Shown piece after piece: positions 1-12,330 of a stretch of 60,000 bases of DNA. Under the pieces are notes generated by a model, which saw nothing but the letters and a program-made list of their open reading frames with translations, ran no database searches and had not been told where the DNA came from. Numbering within the stretch: the stretch's first letter is position 1; every line of letters starts with the position of its first letter. This DNA is from Strigamia acuminata (Eukaryota > Arthropoda > Chilopoda > Geophilomorpha > Linotaeniidae), in the NCBI GenBank assembly GCA_949358305.1, contig OX442320.1, forward strand, positions 10,620,259 through 10,680,258, given 5' to 3'. A program made the position numbers and the translations under genes.

Positions 1-1507
1 TTGATTCGGCGAAGGAAATTGCGTTGGAGAATTTGGCGAATGCTTATTCGGCGTTGGGGATGTTTGAGAAGTCTGTTACGATGTAAGTATAGGTTGGTGG
101 GGGCATTTTCGAGGGTTTTTGATGTGAATTTGATGGCATTTTTTGGTTTAATTGAGGATTGTATTTTTTTTTCTGAGGGGGGAATAATGGATTTTGTGTA
201 GAATATGGAATTTTTCTTTGGGGAATGGATTTTCAATGAAAAAGAATTATTTTGAAGGGAAAAAAAGTTAGATTTTTACGGGTAAAAAATTAAAATTTGG
301 AAAAATAGTAATGAAAAAAATTCATAATTTTCTAGGTAAAATAAATCCATAAAAAGTCTGACATTTCCCTAGAAAAGTCATTCATTTTTCATGAAAATTC
401 AGGAATTTAAAGAAAATTTTCTGGAAAATTCGTGAATTTATACATATTTCCCATGAAAATTCGTGAATTTATACATATTTCCCATGAAAATTCGTGAATT
501 TATACATATTTCCCATGAAAATTCGTGAATTTATACATATTTCCCATGAAAATTCGTGAATTTATACATATTTCCCATAAAAATTCGTGAATTTATTCAA
601 ATTTCCCATGAAATTTCATGAATTTATTCAAATTTCCCATGAAAATTCATGAATTTATTCAAATTTCCCATGAAAATTCATGAGTTTACACAATTTCCCA
701 CTAAAATTCATAAATTGACACAAATTTCCCACTAAAATTCATAAATTGACACAAATTTCCCACTAAAATTCATAAATTGACACAAATTTCCCACTAAAAT
801 TCATAAATTGACACAAATTTCTCCTTAAAATTCATGAATTTACACAATTCCCCATAAAACAAATAAATAAATAAACTAATTTCCAATCTCCCCTTCCCAG
901 ATGGCGCGAATGGTACCAAAAACAAACGGACCCAGCCATGCGCGCCCGACTCCTCCACGAGATCGGGCGCTGCTACCTCCAACTAAGCGAACCCAACGAA
1001 GCGCGCAAATGCGGTCGCCACGCCACCAGCATCGCCCGCACCGCCAACAACGACGTGTGGCTCCTCACCAACATGGTTCTCGTGGCCGAATGCGAAGTCC
1101 AACTCGGCCACTTCCAAAAAGCCGTCGAATTCATGGCCCAGGCGGTCAAACTCGCCAGCAAAATGCGCCTCGGCAGCACCGTGGACGCCCTCGAACGCGT
1201 CCGCAGCAAAGTGGACAAACTGGTGCGCGAGGCCAACCTCACGTTCGACAACGTCGAGATGACGTTGTTCGTCATCGCCGAGGAGGAGAAGGAAGGATTG
1301 TTCCCCAAGGAGCTCGTCGAGCAGTTGCGCAGCTTGAAGGACGCCAAGTCGCAGATGTCGACCAGCACGCACCGCACGGGCGGGACGCCGAGTTTCAGCA
1401 AGTCGGCGCCGTCTTCGGCCACCACGTCGTCGTACGGGGACTCGCAGACGGGCACGACGGTGTCGGACTCCGAGACGGCCGATTATTCGTACGAGACGAC
1501 GGAATAG
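1..1507 (+). CDS. ODAD4: ODAD4 (TTC25), outer dynein arm docking complex subunit 4, C-terminal part (5' truncated by window)
   Basis: Two exons are visible: 1-82 (codon frame starts at base 3) and 901-1507, joined in phase 2 across a GTAAGT...CCCAG intron. The joined reading frame runs through the motif LLHEIGRCYLQL, the degenerate TPR-like helices around EARKCG and VWLLTNMVLVAECEVQLGHF, and KAVEFMAQAVKLA, then a Ser/Thr-rich low-complexity tail ending in a TAG at 1505-1507. The HEIGRCYLQL block, the helix pattern and the position near the C-terminus agree with the TTC25/ODAD4 family, a TPR protein of the complex that docks outer dynein arms on ciliary doublets. The serine-rich tail of about 60 residues after the TPR region looks lineage-specific. 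The last exon is much richer in G+C, especially at third positions, than the AT-rich intron before it. A possible ATTAAA poly(A) signal lies 30 bases downstream. Assignment is by recognised family similarity, not by a search. Confidence 0.82.
428..856. repeat. 31-bp minisatellite in the ODAD4 intron
   Basis: Tandem units of 31 bp fill most of the last ODAD4 intron. The early units contain CCCATGAAAATTCGTGAATT followed by TATACATATTT. Later units drift to CCCACTAAAATTCATAAATT followed by GACACAAATTT. Period stays at 31 while the sequence changes, so the array evolved by successive homogenised sub-blocks. Confidence 0.9.
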
Positions 1508-1536
1508 AATATTGAGTGACGAGTTTTTCTTGTGAA

Positions 1537-1542
1537 ATTAAA
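1537..1542 (+). terminator. ATTAAA poly(A) signal of ODAD4
   Basis: ATTAAA lies 30 bases past the ODAD4 stop codon, the usual place for a 3' processing signal. No cleavage site can be confirmed. Confidence 0.45.
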
Positions 1543-1699
1543 ACCATTTGGATCGGGTTTTTTCTTTTTTTTATTTCTTTCAGTACATAATATCGTTTTG
1601 TTTATTTCGCACGTTGTGCTCCAGCGCCTGGTGGGGCACCACGTTGGTTGTCCTAGGTGAGATTAGATATTGTTAGTTAAATTGAAGGTAAAAATGGAG

Positions 1700-2095
1700 T
1701 GAATGAAACAGTTTTGGGGCTTTTTTTGGTCTAAAATAGAAGGTTTTAGTGCTTTTTTTGGTCTTAAATAGATTGTTTTAGTGCTTTTTTGGTCTTAAAT
1801 AGACGGTTTTATGCCTATTTGGTCTAAAATATACATTTTTTTGCGAGTTTCAGGTCTTAAAAAGAGTATTTTGTGCTTTTTTAGTCTAAAAACGGCTATT
1901 TTCGTCCTTGTTCGGTCTAAAACTTTTTTTTTTTGCGCTTTTTCAGACTGAAATACATTTTTGTGATTTTTCCGTCTAAAATACACAATGCTTGTGCCTT
2001 TACTGTCTAAAATTTTGTGCATTTCGGTCTAAAACGCACAATTTTTGTACTTTTTCCGTCTAAAACACATATTTTGTACGTTTTCAAACAGACCA
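1700..2095. repeat. About 31-bp degenerate minisatellite between ODAD4 and RPS26
   Basis: Units begin GGTCTTAAATAGA or GGTCTAAAATAGA and continue with TTTTAGTGCTTTTTT; spacing between successive GGTCT blocks is about 31 bp in the first copies and becomes irregular towards 2090. It fills most of the 756-bp gap between two convergent genes. I see no exon here. Confidence 0.8.
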
Positions 2096-2263
2096 TTTTG
2101 CACAAAATACTATTTTTTACACATCAAAGGCGCATTTATACAAACAAAATGCACATTTTGATGTAAAAAAATAATCAAATTTTGCACTTCCAATGTTTAC
2201 AAACGTGAATAAACTCCACTTTTCCTTCACGAATAGCCAGAAAACCCTCTAAACCATTCGTCT

Positions 2264-2800
2264 TCATCTTACATTGAATCCTCCTCGTGGGAAACGTGGC
2301 GGCGGCGTGCGATCTTTTCGGTCCTCCTTCGACCTATTTCGCACAACTTTCGAGTGAATAGCGCACGAAACGCAGTAATGCAGCTTAGCATACAACTTGG
2401 GCAGTGCGTAAGCTGTAAACAAACACAAATAAACGTCAATCGAGCAATTTAAATCGCTCAAAACTCCATCAAATTACACTCGTAGACACTGGCGTCGGTG
2501 ATGTCCCGAACGGCGGCCGCTTCCACGATGTTTCGGATCACGAATTTCGTGATCGCTTTGTCCTTGGGAACACATCGGGCACAGTTTGTGCAACGAACTG
2601 GCTTCACGTGGCCTCTACCGTGCTTGCTGCGCCCGTTATTTCGTCGTTTGCTCGTCTGAAACACAAAAGCCACGCGGTGGCCGCCATTACAATCTCGTTT
2701 GCAATTTTAAGAGAATTTCGGGATTTTTCACCGATTTTTTATGATTTTATGTCGGAAAATGGTTAAATTTGGTTTTTGATTTGTTATTTCAACTCACCAT
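2264..2800 (-). CDS. RPS26: RPS26, 40S ribosomal protein eS26
   Basis: Three coding exons on the minus strand: 2798-2800 (ATG alone), 2478-2655 and 2264-2412, giving 109 residues. The protein carries the eS26 signature: a KRRNNGR start, [19 protein letters not shown] with its zinc-binding CxxC pair, [16 protein letters not shown], and [20 protein letters not shown] with the second CxxC, followed by VVRNRS and RTPPPRF. eS26 sits in the mRNA exit channel of the small ribosomal subunit. The intron directly after the start codon is supported by CAT|GTGAGT on the minus strand; the second junction (GAGT|GTAATT ... TTTACAG|CT) restores a TCT serine codon and the frame. The C-terminus is short (ends in FPRGGFNVR) and the stop codon follows a GTAAGA that looks like a splice donor, so a further 3' exon is possible. 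The gene is divergent from the EGFR-like gene, 584 bases between start codons. Confidence 0.95.
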
Positions 2801-3384
2801 GGTTTAAAAACGTTTAGAAATGTAGATACAAGTGGAAACTCTTGACAGGGATGTGGTAATGGCGCTTGAGCGGAATCACTGAAGGATTTTACACGTCGCT
2901 GCACGGCAGCGGAAGCTAGTGGTGGAAAATGGAAGTTTGATTTTTACAAAAAATGTAATTTTTTACGTAGATAAATAATTTAGACGAATTGTACAAATTT
3001 TTTAAATAAAGATTTTTTATTTACCAACGTATTTTCTTGCTAAATCTTTCAAATTTCTTATTTTTTGAAAAAATTACGAAAAATCCCTCCCGCCATTTTG
3101 TGACGTCATGAATTTCAAAAAAATCAAAACGAACAAAACGAATATTTAACGAGAAAAGTCAGAAAACACAACAAAATGAATAAATAATCCAAACATCGCT
3201 TATTCTCACACTAAATTAATTAAAAAAAATAAAATGAAAACGAAAATAAACCGGTGGAACTTTGGACCAATGAGAGCACGCGATTCCCTTTGTTTATGAA
3301 ATCCTCAGCTCTGGACACTCGCCGAGTTTTCGCTCCTCATTTAAACAAATCGAGACATGTCGACCAGCGGCTGAAACCCGCACG
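2801..3384. promoter_or_regulatory. Divergent RPS26 / EGFR-like promoter region with CRE and YY1-like motifs
   Basis: This 584-bp interval separates two start codons pointing away from each other. It contains CGCCATTTTG (3091-3100, a YY1-type GCCATTTT core) immediately followed by a perfect CRE palindrome TGACGTCA (3101-3108). A second TGACGTCA lies just inside the EGFR-like intron 1 at about 3658-3665. The motifs are seen; their use as a shared promoter is inferred. Confidence 0.5.
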
Positions 3385-6300
3385 ATGCCGTCCCGATTCG
3401 GATTCATCTCGTGTCTCATCTATTTCCTCCACCTCGCCGTCCGATGCAACGCAACATTCGACGAACGCGGTAAGCGCAACAACACTACACCCACCTCATT
3501 CCCACCTGTAAACACTTGGCTGACCAGTGGTCAAAAAACCCCCCAAAAACCCCCAAAACCCCTAACCCAAAATTTCCAATTTAAATTTCATTTATTTCAA
3601 CGCGATATTGCGCTTTCTCCGGCTTCCCCGGGGATTCTAGCTCTCCCACGCGACTTGTGACGTCAGATAACGTCATAAAAAGTGATAAGATGTGCTTGAA
3701 AACGATACGAATTTAACCGGGCCGCTTTGCAGAGATTTATTTATTAGTTTCGTCGGCTTTTTTGTTGGTGGAACCTCGATATTGCGGGGGGAAATGGGGG
3801 AATTGAGTGTTTAGGGTTGGGAATGAATTGGGGCTCGTGTTTCACCCTCGTTTTCACTCGCCGAGTGAAAAATTGAGTCTGTTTTAAAAGTTTTTCGAAT
3901 TTTTTGGGGAAATTTGAGAATGGCGATCGAGTTTCATCACATGTGGTCACAAGGATCGCAAAAGTGCGAGACATCTGGCAGAGGGACTCCAAACAAAAGT
4001 GAGAAATGGATGAAAAAAATTAAAATTTAGAGTGTCGGCCATTTTGGATTTTTTTTTTTTGTTTAATAACAATATGGCGGATGAGTGATTTCGTTTTTTT
4101 TGGTGGCCTAAGGGGATGTCCAGTGAAGAACAGGTGCAGGAGGTGGCCAGGTGTGGCATTGCGGATTCTCACGCATTAAGGGATGGTATTTGACTTGCAG
4201 ATTAAGTTGGAAGGTTGATGGGGATTTTTGAGCTTGGGATTTGGTTTTGTTTGGGGCGGGGGAGGTTTTGGGGGATGGTTTTTGATCGGTTTCGTTTGAG
4301 AGTTGAAATGTGGAAGTTGGGATTAAATTTTTTTTTACGATTTTTTCCGACTTTCTTTCGAGGTTTTCAGTTTATTTCACTTTTTTTTTCTATTTCTTTT
4401 TCCATTTTTTCCTCATTTTTTCGATTTTTTCCATATTTTCGCGAGTTTTTTTCAGTTTTTTCTCCATTTTTTCGATTTTTTTCCACATTTTCTCGAATTT
4501 TTTCCACATTTTCTCCATTTTTTCCACATTTTCTCCATTTTTTCCACTTTTTCTCCATTTTTTCCACATTTTCTCGTGTTTTTCCACATTTTCTCCATTT
4601 TTTTTCCACATTTTTCCGATTTTTTCCACATTTTCTCGATTTTTTTTCAGTTTTTTCTTCATTTTTTCGATGTTTTTCCACATTTTCTCGAATTTTTTCC
4701 ACATTTTTCCGATTTTTTCCACATTTTCTTCATTTATTCCACATTTTCTCGAGTTTTTTCCACATTTTTCCGATTTTTTCAACATTTTCTTGAGTTTTTC
4801 TTAATTTTTTCGAGTTTTTTGTCACTTTTTTCGACTTTTTCACTTCTTAATCGAGTTTTTTCTTTTTTTTCCATTTTTTGGGTTTGTTCACTTTTTATCG
4901 AGTCTTTACAAGTTTTCACTCATTTTCTACGAGTTTCTACACATTTCTTCAAGTTTTTTACATTTTCTCCTCATTTGTCCACTTTTTTCCCATTTCTTCC
5001 ACTTTTTTCTAATCCCTTCTAATTTCTCTTCCAACCACATATTCAAATTGTTTTCAATCTCCAAACCTAACCTCTGATAAGTGAAAATTGCACGAGTTGA
5101 AGGGGGTCATTCACACACAGCGACATAGCAGGGGACTGGAGGCAGAGAGAGGCAGCCCAGTGGAGGTTCGGTCAAGAACCTCTCATTCACTCATTCATTC
5201 CTCCACTAATCCTTTTGAATTGTCTTCACCTTAATACACAAACAAGAACAAAAATCTCGCAATCATCATTATCCAAACAAAAAGAAAAAGAAAAAGAAAA
5301 TCCACAAAAATTTCGTTTCCCTTCAATTAACCCGATCGTTATCCAACAATTATTGCGGAACATTCCGTTGCGTAACCTCAACTTCCGGTCAAATTCAGGA
5401 TGTTACACTTTTCCATACATATTTTCACATTCGGCATAATTCCCTGCATTATTTCATGCAGGAAATGAAATGATTGCATCGTTTGAACAGAAAATTTAAA
5501 TTTTAAATTTAAAAAAAAAAAAAATTAATTTTAAATTTAAAAAAAAAAAATTAAATTTTAATTTAAAAAAAAAAAATTAATTTTAAATTTAAGAAAAAAA
5601 AAATTAAAATTAAATTTTAAATTTGTTTTTAAGGAAATGAGGATTCGTCCCGAAGACCTCGTTTCTTTGTTTCGCATTGTTTCGTTGCATTTGGGACGTG
5701 AGTGCGAATAATAACAATTATTTGCTCGTTTTTTTGTTTTTTTATATTCCGATGTTGTCCGTGGAACCCCTGCGGGGCTTGAGTTTCCTTTGTGTTGTTT
5801 GGATGGAGAGAAAAAAGTGACCAGGGGTCACACAACCTTATGCCCGTGGCAAATAGGCACTTCCGGTGAGTGAATTTGTTGAAAGTGATGGCGCTTGGGT
5901 GGGAAATCGATGATGGTTGCGGGGAAAAGGTGTTTGGAATTCAAAGTGTGATTTTTACATATCGTTTTGGATGTTTTAGTGGGAATTATTATTTTCTTTT
6001 TCAAGTTTTATCGATTGATTTTTGGATTTTTATAGTACTGTAGTTTGTCAGAGGTTTTACACGTAATATTCGAGTTTTTCTGCTTGATTTTCAAGTTTTG
6101 TACGTCATTTTCAAGTTTTTCTATGTGATTTTCGTGTTTTTCTACGCGATTTTCGTGTTTTTCTACGCGATTTTCGTGTTTTTCTACGCGATTTTTGTGT
6201 TTTTCTACGTTATTTTCGTGTTTTTCTACGTGATTTTCGTGTTTTTCTACGCGATTTTCGTAATTTTCGTATTTTTCTACGCGATTTTCGTGTTTTTCTA

Positions 6301-9300
6301 CGCGATTTTCGTGTTTTTCTACGCGATTTTCGTAATTTTCGTGTTTTTCTACGTGATTTTCGTGTTTTTCTACGCGATTTTCGTGTTTTTCTACGTGATT
6401 TTCGTGTTTTTCTACGCGATTTTCGTGTTTTTCTACGTGATTTCGATATTTACCATTTAATTTTCGAGATTTAGCACTTAATTCGCTTTTCCATTTTTTT
6501 GTTGAGTTTTTCATTTCCATTTTGAGTTTTTCCGTTTATATTTTGAGCTTTTTCTTTTATATTTCAAGTGTTTCCATTTGTTCTAGTTTTTCTATTTTAT
6601 TCGAGTTACTATCCATTCAATTTTCTAATTTTTCCACTTCATTTCCCACTTTTTCCAATTCATTTTCCACTTTTTTCATTTCCGCCACTAGCTGGCGCCA
6701 AAACACCGCAAATACATTCCCCAACCACTCTTTAAACCCTTTAAACACCACAAATAATCTTTCCCGCCCCAAAAGAAACCCAAACATCCCGAACCCCCAA
6801 AAAAAACCAAGCAAAAAAAATCTGAACTCAGACGTCCGTGAGATATGAAAAATCCCCGAACTTAAACACATTTCAAGGCCGCATCGAACCCCCCCTGCCG
6901 ATAGGGGGCAAACGCGGGAAAATAGGGCCAGCCGAGGGAGCGAGAGACAGCACAGACACACCTTTGAGGATCCCACGACCTTGGGGTCACGACGACCCGG
7001 CCGAGGGACCGGCGGAACCAGAAATTACGTGGGAAAACCCCGTCAGATAACCCCACGGAAAACCGGCGCCAACAAGCGGCGGAATGGGGAACTAAACACA
7101 AAAACGATATGACACTTGACAGACGCCTCCAAGTCATGTTTACCAGCTGTCAACATCTCTTATCTGCCACAATGTATCTCAAATATGAAAATAACAAACT
7201 GATAAAGCCGTGACTAAGCGAGAAAAGATTTAATTTCGACATTTTTAATTCCGAGAAATTCTAATCACTCGCGAATTGCGCATTCGAGCTGCGGCGCTCC
7301 CACAAACCGAAACTAAAACCGCTAAAATAAAATTGTCATAAATGACTAAAATTGAGAAAAATGAATACATTTTTATGGAAATTATATTTTGATCAATTTT
7401 TCTTTTGTTTTTCTTGTTTTTTTGTTATTTTTTCTGTTGGTTGTCAATGGCGACCATTTTGGTGCAACAAATAAATCTTATCTGTTCGAGTCCAAAAGTC
7501 ATTTACAGTTACAAGAGTGAATCTGATGTGACATTTTGCACTGTTTTATCTCATTGTGAGGTGCAATTGAAGAGAACCAGCAGTGGCAACAAGTGGCAAT
7601 GACTCTGACAATGCTCCGATGCTTATTTGCACTAATGGCTGCCATTGTTGTCCATTTTGAGTTTATTGGTGCAAATAACACAGAAACGGCGAAGAATAAG
7701 GAACTGTTGAACTATGGAGGTAGGAATTTAATTGTTTGTTCGTCAGTTTGTCGATTTATTCTTCTAAAAACGAATTAACGTTCGTTTTTAGGCTTAGAGT
7801 GCCCGTTAGGGTTAATTTTGATTCGGTGTTGCCTCACCGGATGGCGCCACTGATAAATGTTTGTTGGTTTTGCCGCGAGATGGCGGGATGGAACTAATGG
7901 TGTTTAGTTATCTCTACGGGAGGTTTTTGGGCTCAGTTGGGGGTTCGGTTTTGGGTTTTTTATTTGTTTTGGGGGAATTTCGTACGTGCCTGCACGTTGG
8001 GCACGATTTTCCGGTTCGTGTCGGTAGAGTGCTCTGCGATCGAGTGAAATTTGAGGTTTTCTTTTTGTTGTTGTTGTCAAGGGTGAGTTGAGGGGTGCAA
8101 TTTTCGCGCGGAGTTGGGAATGTTGGTTGAGTGGTTTGGAATTTTCATTTGTTTTCTATGTGCTGGTCACGATTTTTTTTCCGCTGCGAAGTAATAAATA
8201 GGTTTTTATTAAATTTTGGGATTTGGGAAGATTTAAACGTGCATTTTCGTCCCGTGTTGGACTCAAGAATGTGCATTTTTGACTAAAAAGCTGGATTTTT
8301 ACACCAGAATGTGCATTTTAGAATTGAAATTTGCATTTTTTTTTCACCAGGAATATGCTTTTTTTTTTAACCCAAAATGTGCATTTTTGTTCTAAAGTTT
8401 GCTTTTTTGTTTTAAAATTTGCCTTTTTGTCTCAAAATTTGCCTTTTTAGACCTATATCTGCAATTTTAGACCAGAAATATGTATTTATAGACCAGAAAT
8501 GTACATTTTTAGACCAGAAATGTGCATTTTTAGTCGAGAAATGTGCATTTTAGACCAATATCTGCAATTTTAGACCAGAAATATGTATTTATAGACCAGA
8601 AATATGCATTTTTAGACTAGAAATGTGCATTTTTAGACTGGAAATGTGCATTTTTAGACCAGAAATGTGCATTTTAGACCAATATCTGCAATTTTATATC
8701 AGAAATATGTATTTATAGACCAGAAATATGCATTTTTAGACTAGAAATGTGCATTTTTAGACTAGAAATGTGCCTTTTTAGACTAGAAATGTGCATTTTT
8801 AGACTAGAAATGTGCATTTTTAGACTAGAAATGTGCATTTTTAAACTGGAAATGTGCATTTTTAGACCGGAAATGTGCATTTTTAGACCAGAAATGTGCA
8901 TTTTTAGTCGAGAAATGTGCATTTTAGACCAATATCTGCAATTTTAGACCAGAAATATGTATTTACAGATCAGAAATATGCATTTTTAGATTAGAAATAT
9001 GCATTTTTAGACCAGAAATGTGCATTTTTAGACCAGAAATATGCATTTTTAGACCAGAAATGTGCATTTTTAGACCAGAAATGTGCATTTTTAGACCAGT
9101 AATGTGCATTTTTAGACCAGTAATGTCCTTTTTTAAACAAAAATCTGATTTTTTTGTCCCAAAATGTACCTTTTTAGACCAAAATCTCCATTTTTTCACA
9201 TAATATATCCTTTTAGGCCAGTAAAATACATTTATATCCCATGATACATACATATTGTAACCATAAATTTGACCACCCAGGTAAAAAATTCCACTTTTAC

Positions 9301-9706
9301 TCATCGAAGTAAAAAACAATTAAACAAAAAAAGAAGCAATTAAGAGCATTTGTGTCTCTTAAAAAGGAAATAAAACACGTTAGCATCTTCCAACTGGACC
9401 CCAAAGCCTCCTACAGAGCTCTGATGAGAAATTATTGCCTTCCCCTAATCCACTTTTTGCCCTTATCCGTCCACACGCCACTCAAATGACGTCACAACTG
9501 TCCTCCCCTCACATATGACCACTTAAATCTCCTCGAAAAAAATTAATATAAATATTACAATATAATATTTTCTGCGGAAAATGGACGTCCTTGAAGACAA
9601 AGTAGAAATTCGTGTTCCAATTTGAATCATGTAACTGCTACTGAATTTAAAATGCAATAACAATAAAATATGTGCAACAATGGCGGCTCTGCACACGATT
9701 TTGGGG

Positions 9707-9744
<38 letters not shown>

Positions 9745-12299
9745 TTAAGACTTCAAATAATGGCGCACCTGCTTGGAGATGGCGTTTGACATAAATCAGT
9801 TGAGTTGCGGCTACTTGGTCCTGAAATGCTCACCTGTCATTTCCTTAGACAGCGTGCTAGGTGGGGATTAAAGGATTCTTGCATGTAATGGAAAATTTGC
9901 ATTTTGGTGCTAAATACAGCATTTTTGCACTAAAAATTGCATTTTTTGCACCTGAAAGTGGTGTTTTGCACCAAAATGTGCATGTTTTTGACCTAATTTG
10001 TACTAATTGCATTAATAATTAAATAAATTCGGTCTAAAAATGAATTTTTTGGGTCTCGGAATGAATGTTTAGGGCCTAAAATAAAAATTTGCATTTTGGT
10101 GCTAAATAGAGGATATTTGTGCTAGAAATTGCATTTTTTGCACCTAAAAGTGTTTTTTTTGCACCTAAAAATGTTTTTTTGCATTTAAAAGTGGTATTTT
10201 GCACGTAAAAGTGGTGTTTTGCATCGAAATGTGCATGTTTTTGACCTAATTTGTTCATATTGCATTAATAATTAAACAAATTCGGCCTAAAAATGAATTT
10301 TTTGTCTCTCCGAACGAATGTTTTGAGCCTAAAATAAAAATTTGCATTTTGGTGCTAAAGATTGCGTTTTTTCACCAAAATGTGCACGTTTTTGACCTAA
10401 ATAATGCCATTTTGCACTCATTGCACTAAAAATAAAACAATTTCGGCCTAAAAATGAACTTTTTGGGTCTAAAAATGAATTTCTTGGGCCTAAATGAATT
10501 TCTGACCTCAATATATTTTTTTGTGAAATAAAAATCTCACTTTTCATTTCTCTGATTAATGGGATTAAAATTGCAAGTCAGCAGATGAATATCAGTCATT
10601 GTATGCAAATTCACCGCGAACAGTGTCCTAAAATCGATCAATATTGAAGACAGGAAGTGCGTTACACATTTCGGGACGCTTCTGCGACCGAAAATGAAGA
10701 GAAACGGCGTCTGGGGGCTGATTTGGTCACTTAGGGTTCTCCATGTTGTCAGCCATTGGCGATACATGCGAGATAACATCAGGTGTACGCGGTAGCAGCG
10801 ACACCTTCCTATCCGAGGCTTAATCGACTTCCGGACGCGACTTCCGTGTTCGAATTTGCCGTTAAGAAATTTTTTTTTATTTAGTTGAAATAAATTTTTT
10901 TTTTTTTTGAGGAAAAAAATTAATTATATTTTTTTTTTGTGATTTTTTTTTTGTGATTTTGTTTTTTTGTTTTCACTGGGGAAATTGCATCAATCAGTTG
11001 TCATGGGGATCGTTGTGAAGGATTTTTTGATGTTTTGTTCAGTTGAATGACGGAATGGCTTCATGCTTTAACTGTTAAGTTGAAAGTGCTATCAATTTTT
11101 TTTTATGATTTTCTATTGCGAAATTTCAGACAATGTGAAAAAATGTAAAGAAATTAATTTGTTTTGGTTAAAAAATGTTATTTTTGCTTATAAATGTACA
11201 TTCTTATGCATTTTTGCATGTAAAAAGTGCATTTTTGAACGTAAAATGTGACTTATGCAAGTAAAAAGTGCATCTTTCCAAGTGAAAAGTGCATTTTTCC
11301 AAGTGAAAAGTGCATTTTTCTAAGTGAAAAGTGCATTTTTCTAAGTGAAAAGTGCATTTTTGAACGTAAAAAGTGCATTTTTGAGCGTAAAAAGTGCATT
11401 TTTGCACGTAAAATGTGCATTTTTGAGCGTAAAAAGTGCATTTTTGCACGTAAAATGTGCGTTTTGCATGTAAAAAGTGCATTTTTGCACGTAAAATGTG
11501 CGTTTTGCATGTAAAAATTGTATTTTTGTACGTAAAATGTGCGTTTTGGCACGCAAAAGTGCATTTTTTAAAATAAAAAGTGTATTTTTTCCAGTAAAAA
11601 GTGCATTTTTCCGAGAAAAAAATTTATTTTTTCCAGTAAAAAATCCATTTTTCCAAGTAAAAAATCCATTTTTCCAAGTAAAAAGTGCATTTTTCCAAGT
11701 AAAAAGTGCATTTTGCACGTTAAAAGTGCATAGTAGGTGTAGTAACTTATGTTTTAACTCCCAAAAATGCATATTTGCACCATAAAATTCATTCTGTGAG
11801 TGGTACATTTTTGCAACAAAAAATAAAGCCTTTTATGCTCAAGAAAGTATTCAACATCAAAATTAATACTTTTTTTTATTACTTAAAGTATTTCTAATGC
11901 ATTTTCACTGCGCGACTTTAATTGAAACGACAAGCAAGAGGGACAAAGAAAAATTGGTCACGGCGCCGACCAAATTGCTTTTCTCACAACCATAAACACA
12001 ACGGACGAAAAATTAAAAAAAGAATTCAAAAAAATTCAAAAGAAATCCAAAAAATTTTAAAAATCCAAAAAAAAACAAAAAAAAAAAACAGCAATCCATC
12101 TTTCTTTCCACGGCCTGCCACGTGCCCACAATGCCCATCCATCCCCCCGACCAATAAAAATTCCCAAGTTTTTCATCCCGCCGAAAGGGGGCGAACCAAA
12201 CTCCACACAAGTTCAAACTCCCGTGAGATAATCCCATAGAAAATCAAACTGCAGTCAGCACGAGTCGAAACCCATCGGAATTCATAACGAGTTTTCACC

Positions 12300-12330
<31 letters not shown>

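Noticed and set aside
901-1515. 204-codon plus frame starting at 901
   Set aside because: Out-of-frame shadow of the ODAD4 exon; the real frame continues across the splice junction and has family motifs.
4215-5022. Phe/Ser-rich (plus) and Lys/Glu/Asn-rich (minus) frames
   Set aside because: Pyrimidine-biased simple sequence gives long open frames on both strands by chance.
6008-6520. Long minus-strand frame with VEKHENR repeats
   Set aside because: It is the 21-bp minisatellite read in a frame without stops; the plus strand is open too. No independent sign of coding.
8713-9319. MHISGLK / MCIFRPE repetitive frames on both strands
   Set aside because: Products of the 21-bp array, not proteins.
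11204-11808. Repetitive frames NALFTFK / KCIFERK
   Set aside because: Again frames through a 21-bp minisatellite.
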